From contig QRVH01000027.1 in NCBI GenBank assembly GCA_003458705.1, positions 1 to 32,382 on the forward strand: a stretch of 32,382 nucleotides of DNA. The letters are read 5' to 3'. The DNA comes from Eubacterium sp. AF22-9. GTDB taxonomy: Bacteria > Bacillota > Clostridia > Lachnospirales > Lachnospiraceae. Of the stretch, positions 24,814 through 32,053 are shown piece after piece (within the stretch, counting starts at the first letter, position 1; every line of letters begins with the position of its first letter). Under the pieces are notes generated by a model. The model did no database searches. It was not told the origin of the DNA and saw only the letters and a list, made by a program, of their open reading frames with translations. The position numbers and the translations under genes are program-made.

Positions 24814-25093
24814 CCGGTAGAAAAACGCTTATTACCGGCTTTGCCGGTAATGACGCTGTCTGTGTTCAGTGTAGTTTTGTGGTTGGATGTATTAGTGGAT
24901 TAGGGATGAAAGCCTACTAATATATTTGATGTGTGAGGTCTAGTAGGTCATTGAAGTTGATATAATAAAAAATAATGATTTATTGACATACGAAACAGAT
25001 TGAATAAGGAGAGTTAGTGGGCTTTTGCCAATAAGTAAACAAAAGACACCAAGTAAGCAGGGTTTCCCAAAGGGAAACCAAAGCGAATTGTAA
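24814..25093. other. Non-coding spacer between repeat copies 3 and 4
   Basis: No credible gene. It contains perfect small hairpins TTACCGGC-TTT-GCCGGTAA (about 24832-24850) and GGTTTCCC-AAA-GGGAAACC (about 25061-25079), and a consensus TTGACA near 24983 with no matching -10 box. AAGGAG near 25006 precedes only a 5-codon frame. Confidence 0.45.
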
Positions 25094-25286
25094 GTTTGTG
25101 TGAAGTGTAAGGTCATGAGGCGGAAGTATGTGACAGCTTCGGACCGTAAGAATGCGTCGGTACTTAGCAAACGCCTCTCACGAAGTGAGAAAGTGCGCTT
25201 AGTACCCGCTACGCATTCGTCCGAGCGGGAGCGTGTCCGAAGCTGGCATATACTTTCACCTCATGACCGTCCCCTCTCACACAAAC
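25094..25286 (-). repeat. Large structured palindromic repeat, copy 4 (minus orientation)
   Basis: The palindrome ends exactly at the stop codon of plsC (25287-25289) and is in sense orientation with it. Ends GTTTGTGTGA/TCACACAAAC, arms GGTCATGAGG/CCTCATGACC and CAGCTTCGGAC/GTCCGAAGCTG, then the core GAATGCGT/ACGCATTC, GTACT/AGTAC, apical TCTCA-CTTCG-TGAGA. The bulge is ACGCTCCCGCTCG as in copy 2. Confidence 0.85.
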
Positions 25287-26024
25287 CTACACAAGCGCCT
25301 TGTTTTCCTCGTACATCTTCTCAATAAGATCCTGCACATCCTTGGCAAGAGTTTTTTTCTGTTCACGATCCATGCTGGCAACATCGATTGGCTTGCCGAA
25401 TTCAAGGACAGTGTGAGTCTTTTTAAAGAATGGAAGGTGATCTTCTAATACAGCAGCTGTATTGTTCTGCACCATAGGAATAATCATGCAGCCTGATTTT
25501 TCAGCAAGCTTGAAACTTCCTGCGTGGAATGGAAGAACACCGTCAGTGCTTTTATTTCTTGTTCCTTCAGGGAATATAACAATAGAAGTTCCTGACTTTA
25601 AGTAATCAATACCAGTGAGAATAGTCTTTAAACCTTCCTTCATATTCTTTCTGTCAAGGAAGAGGCAGTAAAGATATCTCATCCATATATTAAGAAGCGG
25701 AACTTTTTCAATCTCTTTTTTGGCAACAAAGCCAGTTCTGGGTTTCATATATGTGTAAGAAATAATTGTGTCAAAGAAACCATGGTGATTGCCTACAAAA
25801 AGTACAGCTTCTCCGTCTTTAGGAAGATTTTCAAGACCTTTTACAGTGGTTGTAACACCAGAAAGGAAAAGTACAATCTTGAAAACACCCTGTACAAATC
25901 GGAGGCTTCCGCGGTCTTTAGCATCCTGATTAAATTTGCCGATAAGCCAGAATACAGGAAGCATTATAAGGCTGGCAAAGAATATTATTATTGCAAATAT
26001 AAGTATTAATATAAGTCTTATCAT
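25287..26024 (-). CDS. plsC: 1-acyl-sn-glycerol-3-phosphate acyltransferase
   Basis: A 245-residue membrane acyltransferase that adds the second acyl chain to lysophosphatidate to give phosphatidate. An N-terminal hydrophobic segment (residues about 3-27) precedes the catalytic motif NHHGFFDT (HxxxxD) near residue 78, the FVAKKEI block, and FPEGTRNKS, which binds the glycerol phosphate. Length is standard for PlsC. GGAG precedes the ATG on the minus strand. It lies 56 bp downstream of apbE in the same direction and may be cotranscribed with it. Its stop codon abuts palindromic repeat copy 4. Confidence 0.93.
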   Translation of the reverse strand: MIRLILILIFAIIIFFASLIMLPVFWLIGKFNQDAKDRGSLRFVQGVFKIVLFLSGVTTTVKGLENLPKDGEAVLFVGNHHGFFDTIISYTYMKPRTGFVAKKEIEKVPLLNIWMRYLYCLFLDRKNMKEGLKTILTGIDYLKSGTSIVIFPEGTRNKSTDGVLPFHAGSFKLAEKSGCMIIPMVQNNTAAVLEDHLPFFKKTHTVLEFGKPIDVASMDREQKKTLAKDVQDLIEKMYEENKALV

Positions 26025-26080
26025 TGTATGTTCTCCATTTCATTTTTAATATTAAGTTAAGCCTTGCACCGCGGGGTAAC

Positions 26081-27109
26081 TCAGCTCTTTACATAGGCCT
26101 TCGCTCCACTGGAATAGTGAATTTCACCTTCATTAGTCACAAATATAGCTTCTATTCCATCAAGGCTTTCAATAAGCCTCATACCGTCTTCAAGTCCAAG
26201 GCAGAAGCAGGTTGTACTTAAGCAGTCTCCGGTGAGCGAATCCTTTGACAGAATAGTAACATCAGACAGGTCATTGTCATAAGAATAACCTGTAGCTGGA
26301 TTAAGTATGTGATGATAAAATGTGCCATCATCAGCATAAAAATACCGTTCATAATTACCGGATGATACAACAGAGGAATCATCAACAGAAAGAGCAACAA
26401 GTACTTCGTTGTTGGCTGCAAATGGCTTTCTTACACCAATTCCAAAGTTGTCCGTATTAGTTTTTTTACCGATACATAAAACATTGCCACCGAGATTGAT
26501 TATAGCACGCTTTACGCCATTTTCTTCAAGAAAATCTTTGATTTTGTCAGCAATATATCCCTTGGCAACAGCACCGAGGTCTAATATTACATCATCTGGC
26601 TTGCTTATTGAGTAAGTTCCATCTCCGTTATCAGTCACATTTATCTTAGTGTAATCAACATGCGTGAGAGCTTCGGCAATTTTATCACTGTCAGGAACCT
26701 TCGGTGATTCTGCTGTAAAGTCCCACAGACTGGAAACGCTTCCTATTGTTATGTCAAATGCGCCATTGCTCAAAGCTGCATATTCAAGTCCTGCGCTGAT
26801 TAATTCATACAGCTCCTTTGATATGCTGGTCGTTTGATTAGAATTGACCTTTGCTAACTCACTGTCCTCTTTAGTTCTTGAAAAAATATTTTCATAGTAG
26901 TCACACAGATTGAGGGCATCATTAAGCGTATTCTTAGAAACACTGGTGTATGAGTCAATCTGCACAAATGTGTTCAGCTTAAATCCATTCACGGACTCAG
27001 GTGTTGTCAGAGTAACTGCTGGCTTCTGACAGGCGGTGAGTATAAAGCTGCTTAAAATTATTAAAACCGCCAGATAAGAAAAATGTGTTATTTTATTAAA
27101 TTTCTTCAT
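26081..27109 (-). CDS. apbE: FAD:protein FMN transferase, lipoprotein
   Basis: An ApbE family enzyme of about 342 residues that attaches FMN through phosphodiester bonds to Thr/Ser of extracytoplasmic flavoproteins such as Rnf or Nqr subunits. A signal peptide with lipobox LTAC indicates lipid anchoring at the outer face of the membrane. Motifs: GAFDITIGSVSSLWDF, LDLGAVAKGYIAD, INLGGNVLCIG, YHHILNPATGYS and LSTTCFCLG. The start is unclear: ATG 27136 follows GGAGG with no spacing at all, while ATG 27109 gives a normal lipoprotein signal but has no nearby binding site. A CCGT/ACGG hairpin between them would bring GGAGG nearer to 27109, which I favour. It is divergent from the trigger-factor-like gene. 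Confidence 0.9.
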   Translation of the reverse strand: MKKFNKITHFSYLAVLIILSSFILTACQKPAVTLTTPESVNGFKLNTFVQIDSYTSVSKNTLNDALNLCDYYENIFSRTKEDSELAKVNSNQTTSISKELYELISAGLEYAALSNGAFDITIGSVSSLWDFTAESPKVPDSDKIAEALTHVDYTKINVTDNGDGTYSISKPDDVILDLGAVAKGYIADKIKDFLEENGVKRAIINLGGNVLCIGKKTNTDNFGIGVRKPFAANNEVLVALSVDDSSVVSSGNYERYFYADDGTFYHHILNPATGYSYDNDLSDVTILSKDSLTGDCLSTTCFCLGLEDGMRLIESLDGIEAIFVTNEGEIHYSSGAKAYVKS

Positions 27110-27162
27110 AGAATAATTACCGTGTTTAAACGGCATCCTCCAAAATGTTTCAGTACATTGAG

Positions 27163-27168
27163 ATTATA
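27163..27168 (-). promoter_or_regulatory. Minus-strand -10 box of apbE
   Basis: TATAAT on the minus strand, about 54 bp before the favoured start. Only T-rich sequence lies at -35, so the promoter is only partly supported. Confidence 0.4.
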
Positions 27169-27234
27169 ACAGTTTAATGCTGTATAAAAAAAGTGAAATT
27201 AGTGTGAAATTACTTTTATTTTTTACTGTAAATG

Positions 27235-27243
27235 TGCTATAAA
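27235..27243 (+). promoter_or_regulatory. Extended -10 promoter of the trigger-factor-like gene
   Basis: TGCTATAAA has the TGn extension and a near-consensus -10 box; no good -35 is seen, as expected for this class. A small TTGCT/AGCAA hairpin follows in the leader. Confidence 0.4.
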
Positions 27244-27298
27244 TATAAGGCTTGCTGTTAAGCAACTAATGTTTATATATATAGAAACGAGGAAGTAT

Positions 27299-28549
27299 AT
27301 GAAAAAGAAATTATTCAGTGTGTTACTTGTTGGTGCACTTGCGGCATCTTTAGTAGCATGTGATTCAAAGAAGAAGGATGCGGATAAGACACCTTCAACA
27401 GTTAACACAGAGATAAATGCAGATGAATATGCAGCAACAATTTCAGCTAATGCAGATGTATATAAGACATTTGTATCACTTCCAGACTGGAAGGGTATGT
27501 CAGTCGATCTTGCTGAATCTGATTATATAGTTGAGGATTCTGATATAGAAAGTTATATCCAGAGTCTTCTTGAGGCAACTTCAACAACTGATGTGCAGAC
27601 AACAGGCACAACAAAGTCAGGTGATACAATTAAGCTTGACTACAGTGGAAAGCTTGATGGAACAGCATTTTCAGGTGGAACAGCAACAGATGCTTCTTAC
27701 ACAATTGGTTCAGGTAAATTTATAGATGACCTTGATAAAGGACTTGTTGGACTTACAGTTGGTGTAGAAACAGATATTCCATGTACATTCCCTGAAAGTT
27801 ACCAGAATTCAGACCTTGCAGGGAAACAGGTTGTATTTACAGTAACAGTTAAGGAAATTGATGTAACAGTAGTTCCAGAGCTTACAGATGAATGGGTAAC
27901 AGAGAATTCATCAAAGTTAGGTGTTCAGGATCAGACACTTTCAACAGTTGATGATTTAAGAGCTTATGTTAAGGATTATCTTAATACACAGGCATCATCA
28001 AGCAGATCAAGCGAAGTATTTGATACAGCATATTCACAGATGACAGATGGACTTGATGTTTCAGATTATCCAAGTGAAGAACTTTCAGATTTATTAAAGA
28101 CTCTTAACAGCAATGTTGATGCAGAATATGAATCATACAGCTCATCATATTCATCAAAAGAGCAGTATCTTAAGAGTGTATATAACTTTGATTCATTAGA
28201 TGCATTTAATGATTATGCAGACAGCTATGCTAAGCAGTATCTTTTTACAGAAAATGATTATTACAATGATTGCTGCTTGATAATAATATTACAGTTGAAG
28301 CAGATGAAATTAATTCAACAGGAGAAGAACTTGCTTCATATTATGGATATAATGATTATCAGGAAATCCTTGATACTTATGGAAGAGAAATTTGCTTCAT
28401 ATTATGGATATAATGATTATCAGGAAATCCTTGATACTTATGGAAGAGAAATGAATTCTGAGATAGGATATCAGGTACTTTATCAGAAGGTAGTTGAGTT
28501 TGTATGTGATAATGTCACAGTAAATGATACTTCTTCTACAGCAGAGTAA
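27299..28549 (+). CDS. Trigger-factor-like FKBP peptidyl-prolyl isomerase lipoprotein
   Basis: A lipoprotein (lipobox LVAC, residue about 21) with an FKBP-type isomerase domain (about residues 100-185: SGDTIKLDYSGKLDGTAFSG, YTIGSGKFIDDLDKGLVG, VTVKEIDV) and a trigger-factor C-terminal helical domain. It probably assists folding of exported proteins outside the membrane. Start at ATG 27299, behind GAGGAAG. The frame is open to 28549, but residues about 325-365 look wrong: a missing T at 28270-28271 moves to a false frame, and an exact 61-bp tandem duplication (28331-28391 with 28392-28452) brings it back. Without both, the protein would be about 396 residues and read LLDNNITVEADEINSTGEE there. 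A good terminator follows. Confidence 0.87.
   Translation: MKKKLFSVLLVGALAASLVACDSKKKDADKTPSTVNTEINADEYAATISANADVYKTFVSLPDWKGMSVDLAESDYIVEDSDIESYIQSLLEATSTTDVQTTGTTKSGDTIKLDYSGKLDGTAFSGGTATDASYTIGSGKFIDDLDKGLVGLTVGVETDIPCTFPESYQNSDLAGKQVVFTVTVKEIDVTVVPELTDEWVTENSSKLGVQDQTLSTVDDLRAYVKDYLNTQASSSRSSEVFDTAYSQMTDGLDVSDYPSEELSDLLKTLNSNVDAEYESYSSSYSSKEQYLKSVYNFDSLDAFNDYADSYAKQYLFTENDYYNDCCLIIILQLKQMKLIQQEKNLLHIMDIMIIRKSLILMEEKFASYYGYNDYQEILDTYGREMNSEIGYQVLYQKVVEFVCDNVTVNDTSSTAE
28331..28452 (+). repeat. Exact 61-bp tandem duplication inside a coding region
   Basis: 28331-28391 equals 28392-28452 exactly. It encodes ASYYGYNDYQEILDTYGRE in the correct frame in the second copy; the first copy is read out of frame because of a missing base upstream. 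Its length (61, one more than a multiple of three) compensates that lost base. Confidence 0.9.
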
Positions 28550-28586
28550 TCGTGACTAACTAAATATTAATATGTTTGACATGACT

Positions 28587-28637
28587 AAGGTTGCACAGCT
28601 ATTAATGGGTGTGCAGCCTTATTTATTCTTATTATTT
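28587..28637 (+). terminator. Intrinsic terminator after the trigger-factor-like gene
   Basis: AAGGTTGCACA (28587-28597) pairs with TGTGCAGCCTT (28610-28620) with one T-G pair, followed by the T-rich ATTTATTCTTATTATTT. Confidence 0.75.
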
Positions 28638-28733
28638 CCGGGTTAAAACCGGAATTTACATATATCCGCAGTAAGGTTCTGCATTATTTTATAAAATATG
28701 AGAAATGTGGTAAAACCACTTAAGGGGAAAACA

Positions 28734-30397
28734 ATGAATCAATTCGTACCAAAGCTTTTTGATGTAATGAAAGGCTATTCTAAGAAGCAGTTTGTTAATG
28801 ATGTTATTGCAGGTATTATCGTTGCAATTATCGCATTACCATTATCTATTGCACTTGCGCTTGCATCAGGAGTAGGTCCTGAGCAGGGTATCTACACAGC
28901 CATATTTGCAGGTTTTGTTATTTCGTTCCTTGGCGGAAGCAGGGTCCAGATTGCAGGACCTACAGCCGCATTTGCAACTATTGTTGCAGGAATTGTGGCA
29001 CAGAACGGAATGGATGCCTTATTGTTGCAACAATTATGGCTGGTATTATTCTTATTATCATGGGATTCCTTAAATTTGGTAATCTTATCAGATTTATTCC
29101 TTATACAATTACAACTGGATTTACATTTGGTATAGCAGTTACTATTCTTGTAGGACAGATTAAGGATTTCTTAGGTCTTGATACTTCTGCGTATACAGGA
29201 CCAACGATAGAGACTCTTGATAAGCTAAAGGCTATGTTCAAATGTATTAACACATTTAACTGGCAGGCACTCGTTGTAGGTGGTGTTTCACTTGCAATTC
29301 TTATTATATGGCCTAGATTTAAGAAGTTAGAGAAGATACCGGCATCTTTAATTGCTGTTATAGTTTCTGTAATTATGGTTAAACTTGGAATGCAGGCTAA
29401 GACTATTGGAGATTTATATACAATTTCAAGCAAGCTGCCGGGTATCAGCATACCAAATGTTAATATAACAATGGTTAAGAATCTTTTGCCGGATGCATTT
29501 ACTATTGCAGTACTTGCAGGTATTGAGTCACTTTTATCATGCGTTGTTTCTGATGGTATGATTGGAAGCAGACATAAGCCTAATATGGAACTTGTCGCAC
29601 AGGGTGCAGGTAACCTTGTGTCAGCGTTATTTGGAGGAATTCCGGCAACAGGTGCTATTGCAAGAACAGCAGCTAATGTTAAGAATGGTGGACGTACACC
29701 TATTGCAGGTATGGTTCATTCTGTAACACTTCTTCTTATCCTTGTTGTACTTATGCCATATGCAGCATGGATTCCAATGCCGGCAATTGCAGCTATTCTT
29801 TTCATGGTAGCTTATAACATGAGTGGTTGGAGAGAAATGATTTCTCTTTGCAGGACTTCACCTAAGAGTGATATTCTTGTACTTCTTACAACGGCAGTAC
29901 TTACTATCGTATTTGACCTTGTTGTTGCTATTGAAGTTGGTGTTGTACTTACAGCACTTCTTTTCCTTAAGAGAATGGCTGATGTTACTGAGGTTAAGAG
30001 CTGGAAATATATTGGTGATAATATAGATGAGAACAATGATCCTGACAGTATTAATCTTAAGCAGGTTCCTAAGGATACACTTGTATATGAGATTAATGGT
30101 CCAATGTTCTTTGCAGCTGCGGACAAATTTCTTGATATCCAGACAGTATCGGGTTCTAAGGCAGTTATTGTAAGAATGAGAGGTGTTCCTGCAATGGATG
30201 TTACTGCTCTCAGATCTTTAAGAAATATTCATGCGGTATGTAAAAGACATGGTGCTGTTATGATTCTTTCACATGTTAATGAACAGCCTATGTCAGTTAT
30301 GGAGCATGCCGGCTTTGCGGATGAGATTGGAAGAGATAATTTCTGTGCCAATATTGATGCAGCTCTTGAGCATGCTAAAAATATTGTAGAAGGGTAA
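28734..30397 (+). CDS. SulP family anion transporter with STAS domain, frameshifted in this sequence
   Basis: A SLC26/SulP permease of about 554 residues for sulfate or another inorganic or dicarboxylic anion. The first part (VNDVIAGIIVAIIALPLSIA, GPTAAFATIVAG) is in one frame to 29135; the rest (IVATIMAGIILIIMGFLKFG onward) is in the -1 frame. Adding one G at 29016 (GATGCC to GATGGCC) joins them. About 10-14 helices precede a cytoplasmic STAS domain at the C-terminus (YEINGPMFFAAADKFLD, then VPAMDVTALRSL). Start ATG 28734 has AAGGGG upstream. The two small hairpins at about 28636-28655 (TTCCGG/CCGGAA) and 28706-28720 (GTGGT/ACCAC) precede it. The substrate cannot be told. A MATE gene follows six bases later. 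Confidence 0.88.
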
Positions 30398-30403
30398 TGT
30401 TAA

Positions 30404-31780
30404 ATGAAGGAAGATATACTTTCCTATATAAGAAATAATAAAGAGATTACATTTGAACAGAAGATAAGACTTGTAATTATGCTGAGTCTGCCTACGATTC
30501 TGGCACAGGTGTCATCAATTATAATGCAATATATTGATGCGTCTATGGTTGGAAGACTGGGAGCAGGCTGTTCGGCTTCAATAGGTCTTGTATCGACAAC
30601 GACATGGCTGCTTGGAAGCCTTGCTTCTGCACCGTCGTTAGGATTTTCAATTCAGGTGGCACAGCTTGTCGGGGCAAAGAAGTTTAACAGGGCAAGAAGA
30701 GTGTTCTTACAGTCATTTGGAATTGTTCTTCTTATATCAATTATTATTGGTGCTGCCGGAGCCATGATAAGCTGGGGGCTTCCAGCATGGCTTGGTGGAG
30801 AAGAGTCGATACACAGGGATGCGACAATGTATTTTCTTATAACATCATTGTCCATGCCGGCATTAGGATTTAACCGTCTTGGTACGAGAATGTTACAGAG
30901 CTGCGGCAATACTAAAACACCGGGAATTCTTAATTCCATGAACTGCTTACTTGATGTTATATTCAATTTTATATTCATATTCAGATGGCATGGTTTCGGC
31001 TTTGGCCTTGGAGTTATGGGCGCGGCACTCGGAACAACGGCGGCAGAGATTGTCACTACAATTATTATGTTTTATGTATTGATGTTCAGAACACCTATGC
31101 TTTCTAAGGGTTACGGAACAGATTCTGATGAGAAGGCAGGTCTTGCGACAATAAAGAAGTCATTTGTTTTATCGCTTCCTGTCACATTTGAGAATGTTGT
31201 AATGTTCGGAGCTATGATTACGATAACAAGAATTGTTGCACCGTTAGGAGTTGTGGCTGTGGCTGCCAATGCATTTGCAATAACTGCTGAAAGCCTGTGT
31301 TATATGCCGGCTTACGGAATTGAGGAGGCTGCAACAGCACTTGTTGGACAGAGTATCGGTGCAGGCAGAGGAAAGCTTGCATTGTCTTTTGGAAGAATTT
31401 CAGTTGCTTTCGGAATGGGAATAATGGCGTTCACTGGACTTCTGATGTTTATATTTGCACCGTTTATGATTGGAATTCTTACACCTGACCCGGTAGTAAG
31501 AGAGCTTGGAGTAAGGATACTAAGAATTGAAGCATTTGCAGAACCACTGTATGGAGCATCAATTGTTGTAACCGGAGTGCTTCGTGGAGCAGGAGATACT
31601 CTTGTATCAAGCCTTATGAATTTCTTCAGTCTCTGGGCTGTTCGTGTTGTTCTTTCATTCCTTCTTGTTGGAAGTTACGGACTTGTTGGTGTGTGGATAG
31701 CGATGGCGGCAGAGCTTTGCTTCAGAGGTGCGATATTCCTTGTACGCATGGAGCGGAAGAAGTGGCTGAAGAAGGTGTGA
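30404..31780 (+). CDS. MATE family efflux transporter
   Basis: A complete 458-residue MATE/NorM-like transporter with 12 predicted helices. It starts with a short soluble head, then RLVIMLSLPTILAQVSSIIM. Typical blocks: YIDASMVGRLGAGCSASIG, MLQSCGNTKTPGILNSMN and, in the second half, GVLRGAGDTLVSSLMNF. It probably exports a cationic drug or metabolite in exchange for sodium or protons. It begins six bases after the SulP gene stop (AAGGG upstream), so both are very likely on one transcript. The broken MATE gene at 16651 has a different sequence, so the two are not recent copies. Confidence 0.93.
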   Translation: MKEDILSYIRNNKEITFEQKIRLVIMLSLPTILAQVSSIIMQYIDASMVGRLGAGCSASIGLVSTTTWLLGSLASAPSLGFSIQVAQLVGAKKFNRARRVFLQSFGIVLLISIIIGAAGAMISWGLPAWLGGEESIHRDATMYFLITSLSMPALGFNRLGTRMLQSCGNTKTPGILNSMNCLLDVIFNFIFIFRWHGFGFGLGVMGAALGTTAAEIVTTIIMFYVLMFRTPMLSKGYGTDSDEKAGLATIKKSFVLSLPVTFENVVMFGAMITITRIVAPLGVVAVAANAFAITAESLCYMPAYGIEEAATALVGQSIGAGRGKLALSFGRISVAFGMGIMAFTGLLMFIFAPFMIGILTPDPVVRELGVRILRIEAFAEPLYGASIVVTGVLRGAGDTLVSSLMNFFSLWAVRVVLSFLLVGSYGLVGVWIAMAAELCFRGAIFLVRMERKKWLKKV

Positions 31781-31837
31781 AAAGAGAGTTGAGGGTTTAC
31801 TATTGAAATATAAAATTATGAAAAAATCATAAAACTG

Positions 31838-31866
31838 TTGCTAAATAAATATTTTTTGCATATAAT
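31838..31866 (+). promoter_or_regulatory. Sigma-A-type promoter of a small RNA
   Basis: TTGCTA at 31838-31843, exactly 17 nt, TATAAT at 31861-31866. Predicted start near 31873, directly at the GGAACAGAG hairpin. No open reading frame with a ribosome binding site follows before the terminator. Confidence 0.65.
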
Positions 31867-31902
31867 ATAAATAGGAACAGAGATGTTCCCTTCATCATAT
31901 AT

Positions 31903-32006
31903 GATGAGTCCTGTGACGGTTACGACAGGACGGTAAAATAAAAATTGACCGAGCGATGAGTCCTGTGACGGTTCTGACAGGACGGTAAAATAAAAACTGA
32001 CCGAAT
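31903..32006 (+). repeat. Two 52-nt hairpin repeats within the small RNA
   Basis: Units at 31903-31954 and 31955-32006 both begin GATGAGTCCTGTGACGGTT. They differ at two loop bases (AC against CT), one base before GACCG (T against C) and in the linker. Unlike the exact duplications elsewhere in the window, these are diverged, so they are a real repeated structure. Confidence 0.85.
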
Positions 32007-32021
32007 GATGAAGCTATTGAT

Positions 32022-32053
32022 GACGAGAGGCTTTTGTAAGTCTCTCGTCTTTT
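32022..32053 (+). terminator. Strong intrinsic terminator of the small RNA
   Basis: GACGAGAGGCTT (32022-32033) pairs with AAGTCTCTCGTC (32038-32049) over 12 bp with one G-T pair and a 4-nt loop, followed by TTTTC. On the minus strand there is no T tract, so it acts on the plus strand. Confidence 0.85.

Noticed and set aside
23571-25286. Integron attC sites
   Set aside because: The palindromes have an asymmetric core, but no R/L box pattern, no cassette genes and no integrase; the arms are also longer than in attC.
23571-25286. IS element ends or a MITE with a known transposase
   Set aside because: No transposase gene, no target-site duplication and no identical terminal repeats between copies; a MITE-like origin remains possible but is unsupported.
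24738-25448. Open frames of 60-76 residues in the repeat region and at the plsC end
   Set aside because: They are by-products of palindromic repeats or of plsC read on the other strand.
31903-32006. Hammerhead-ribozyme-like core (GATGAGTCC ... GGAC)
   Set aside because: The stem II-like helix fits, but the conserved GAAA after it is absent (GGTAAAA instead) and the leading CU of CUGAUGA is not kept in both units, so self-cleavage is not supported.
31903-32006. Guanidine-II (mini-ykkC) tandem hairpins
   Set aside because: Two hairpins containing ACGG looked similar, but the loops are ten bases instead of an ACGR tetraloop, and no guanidine-related gene follows.
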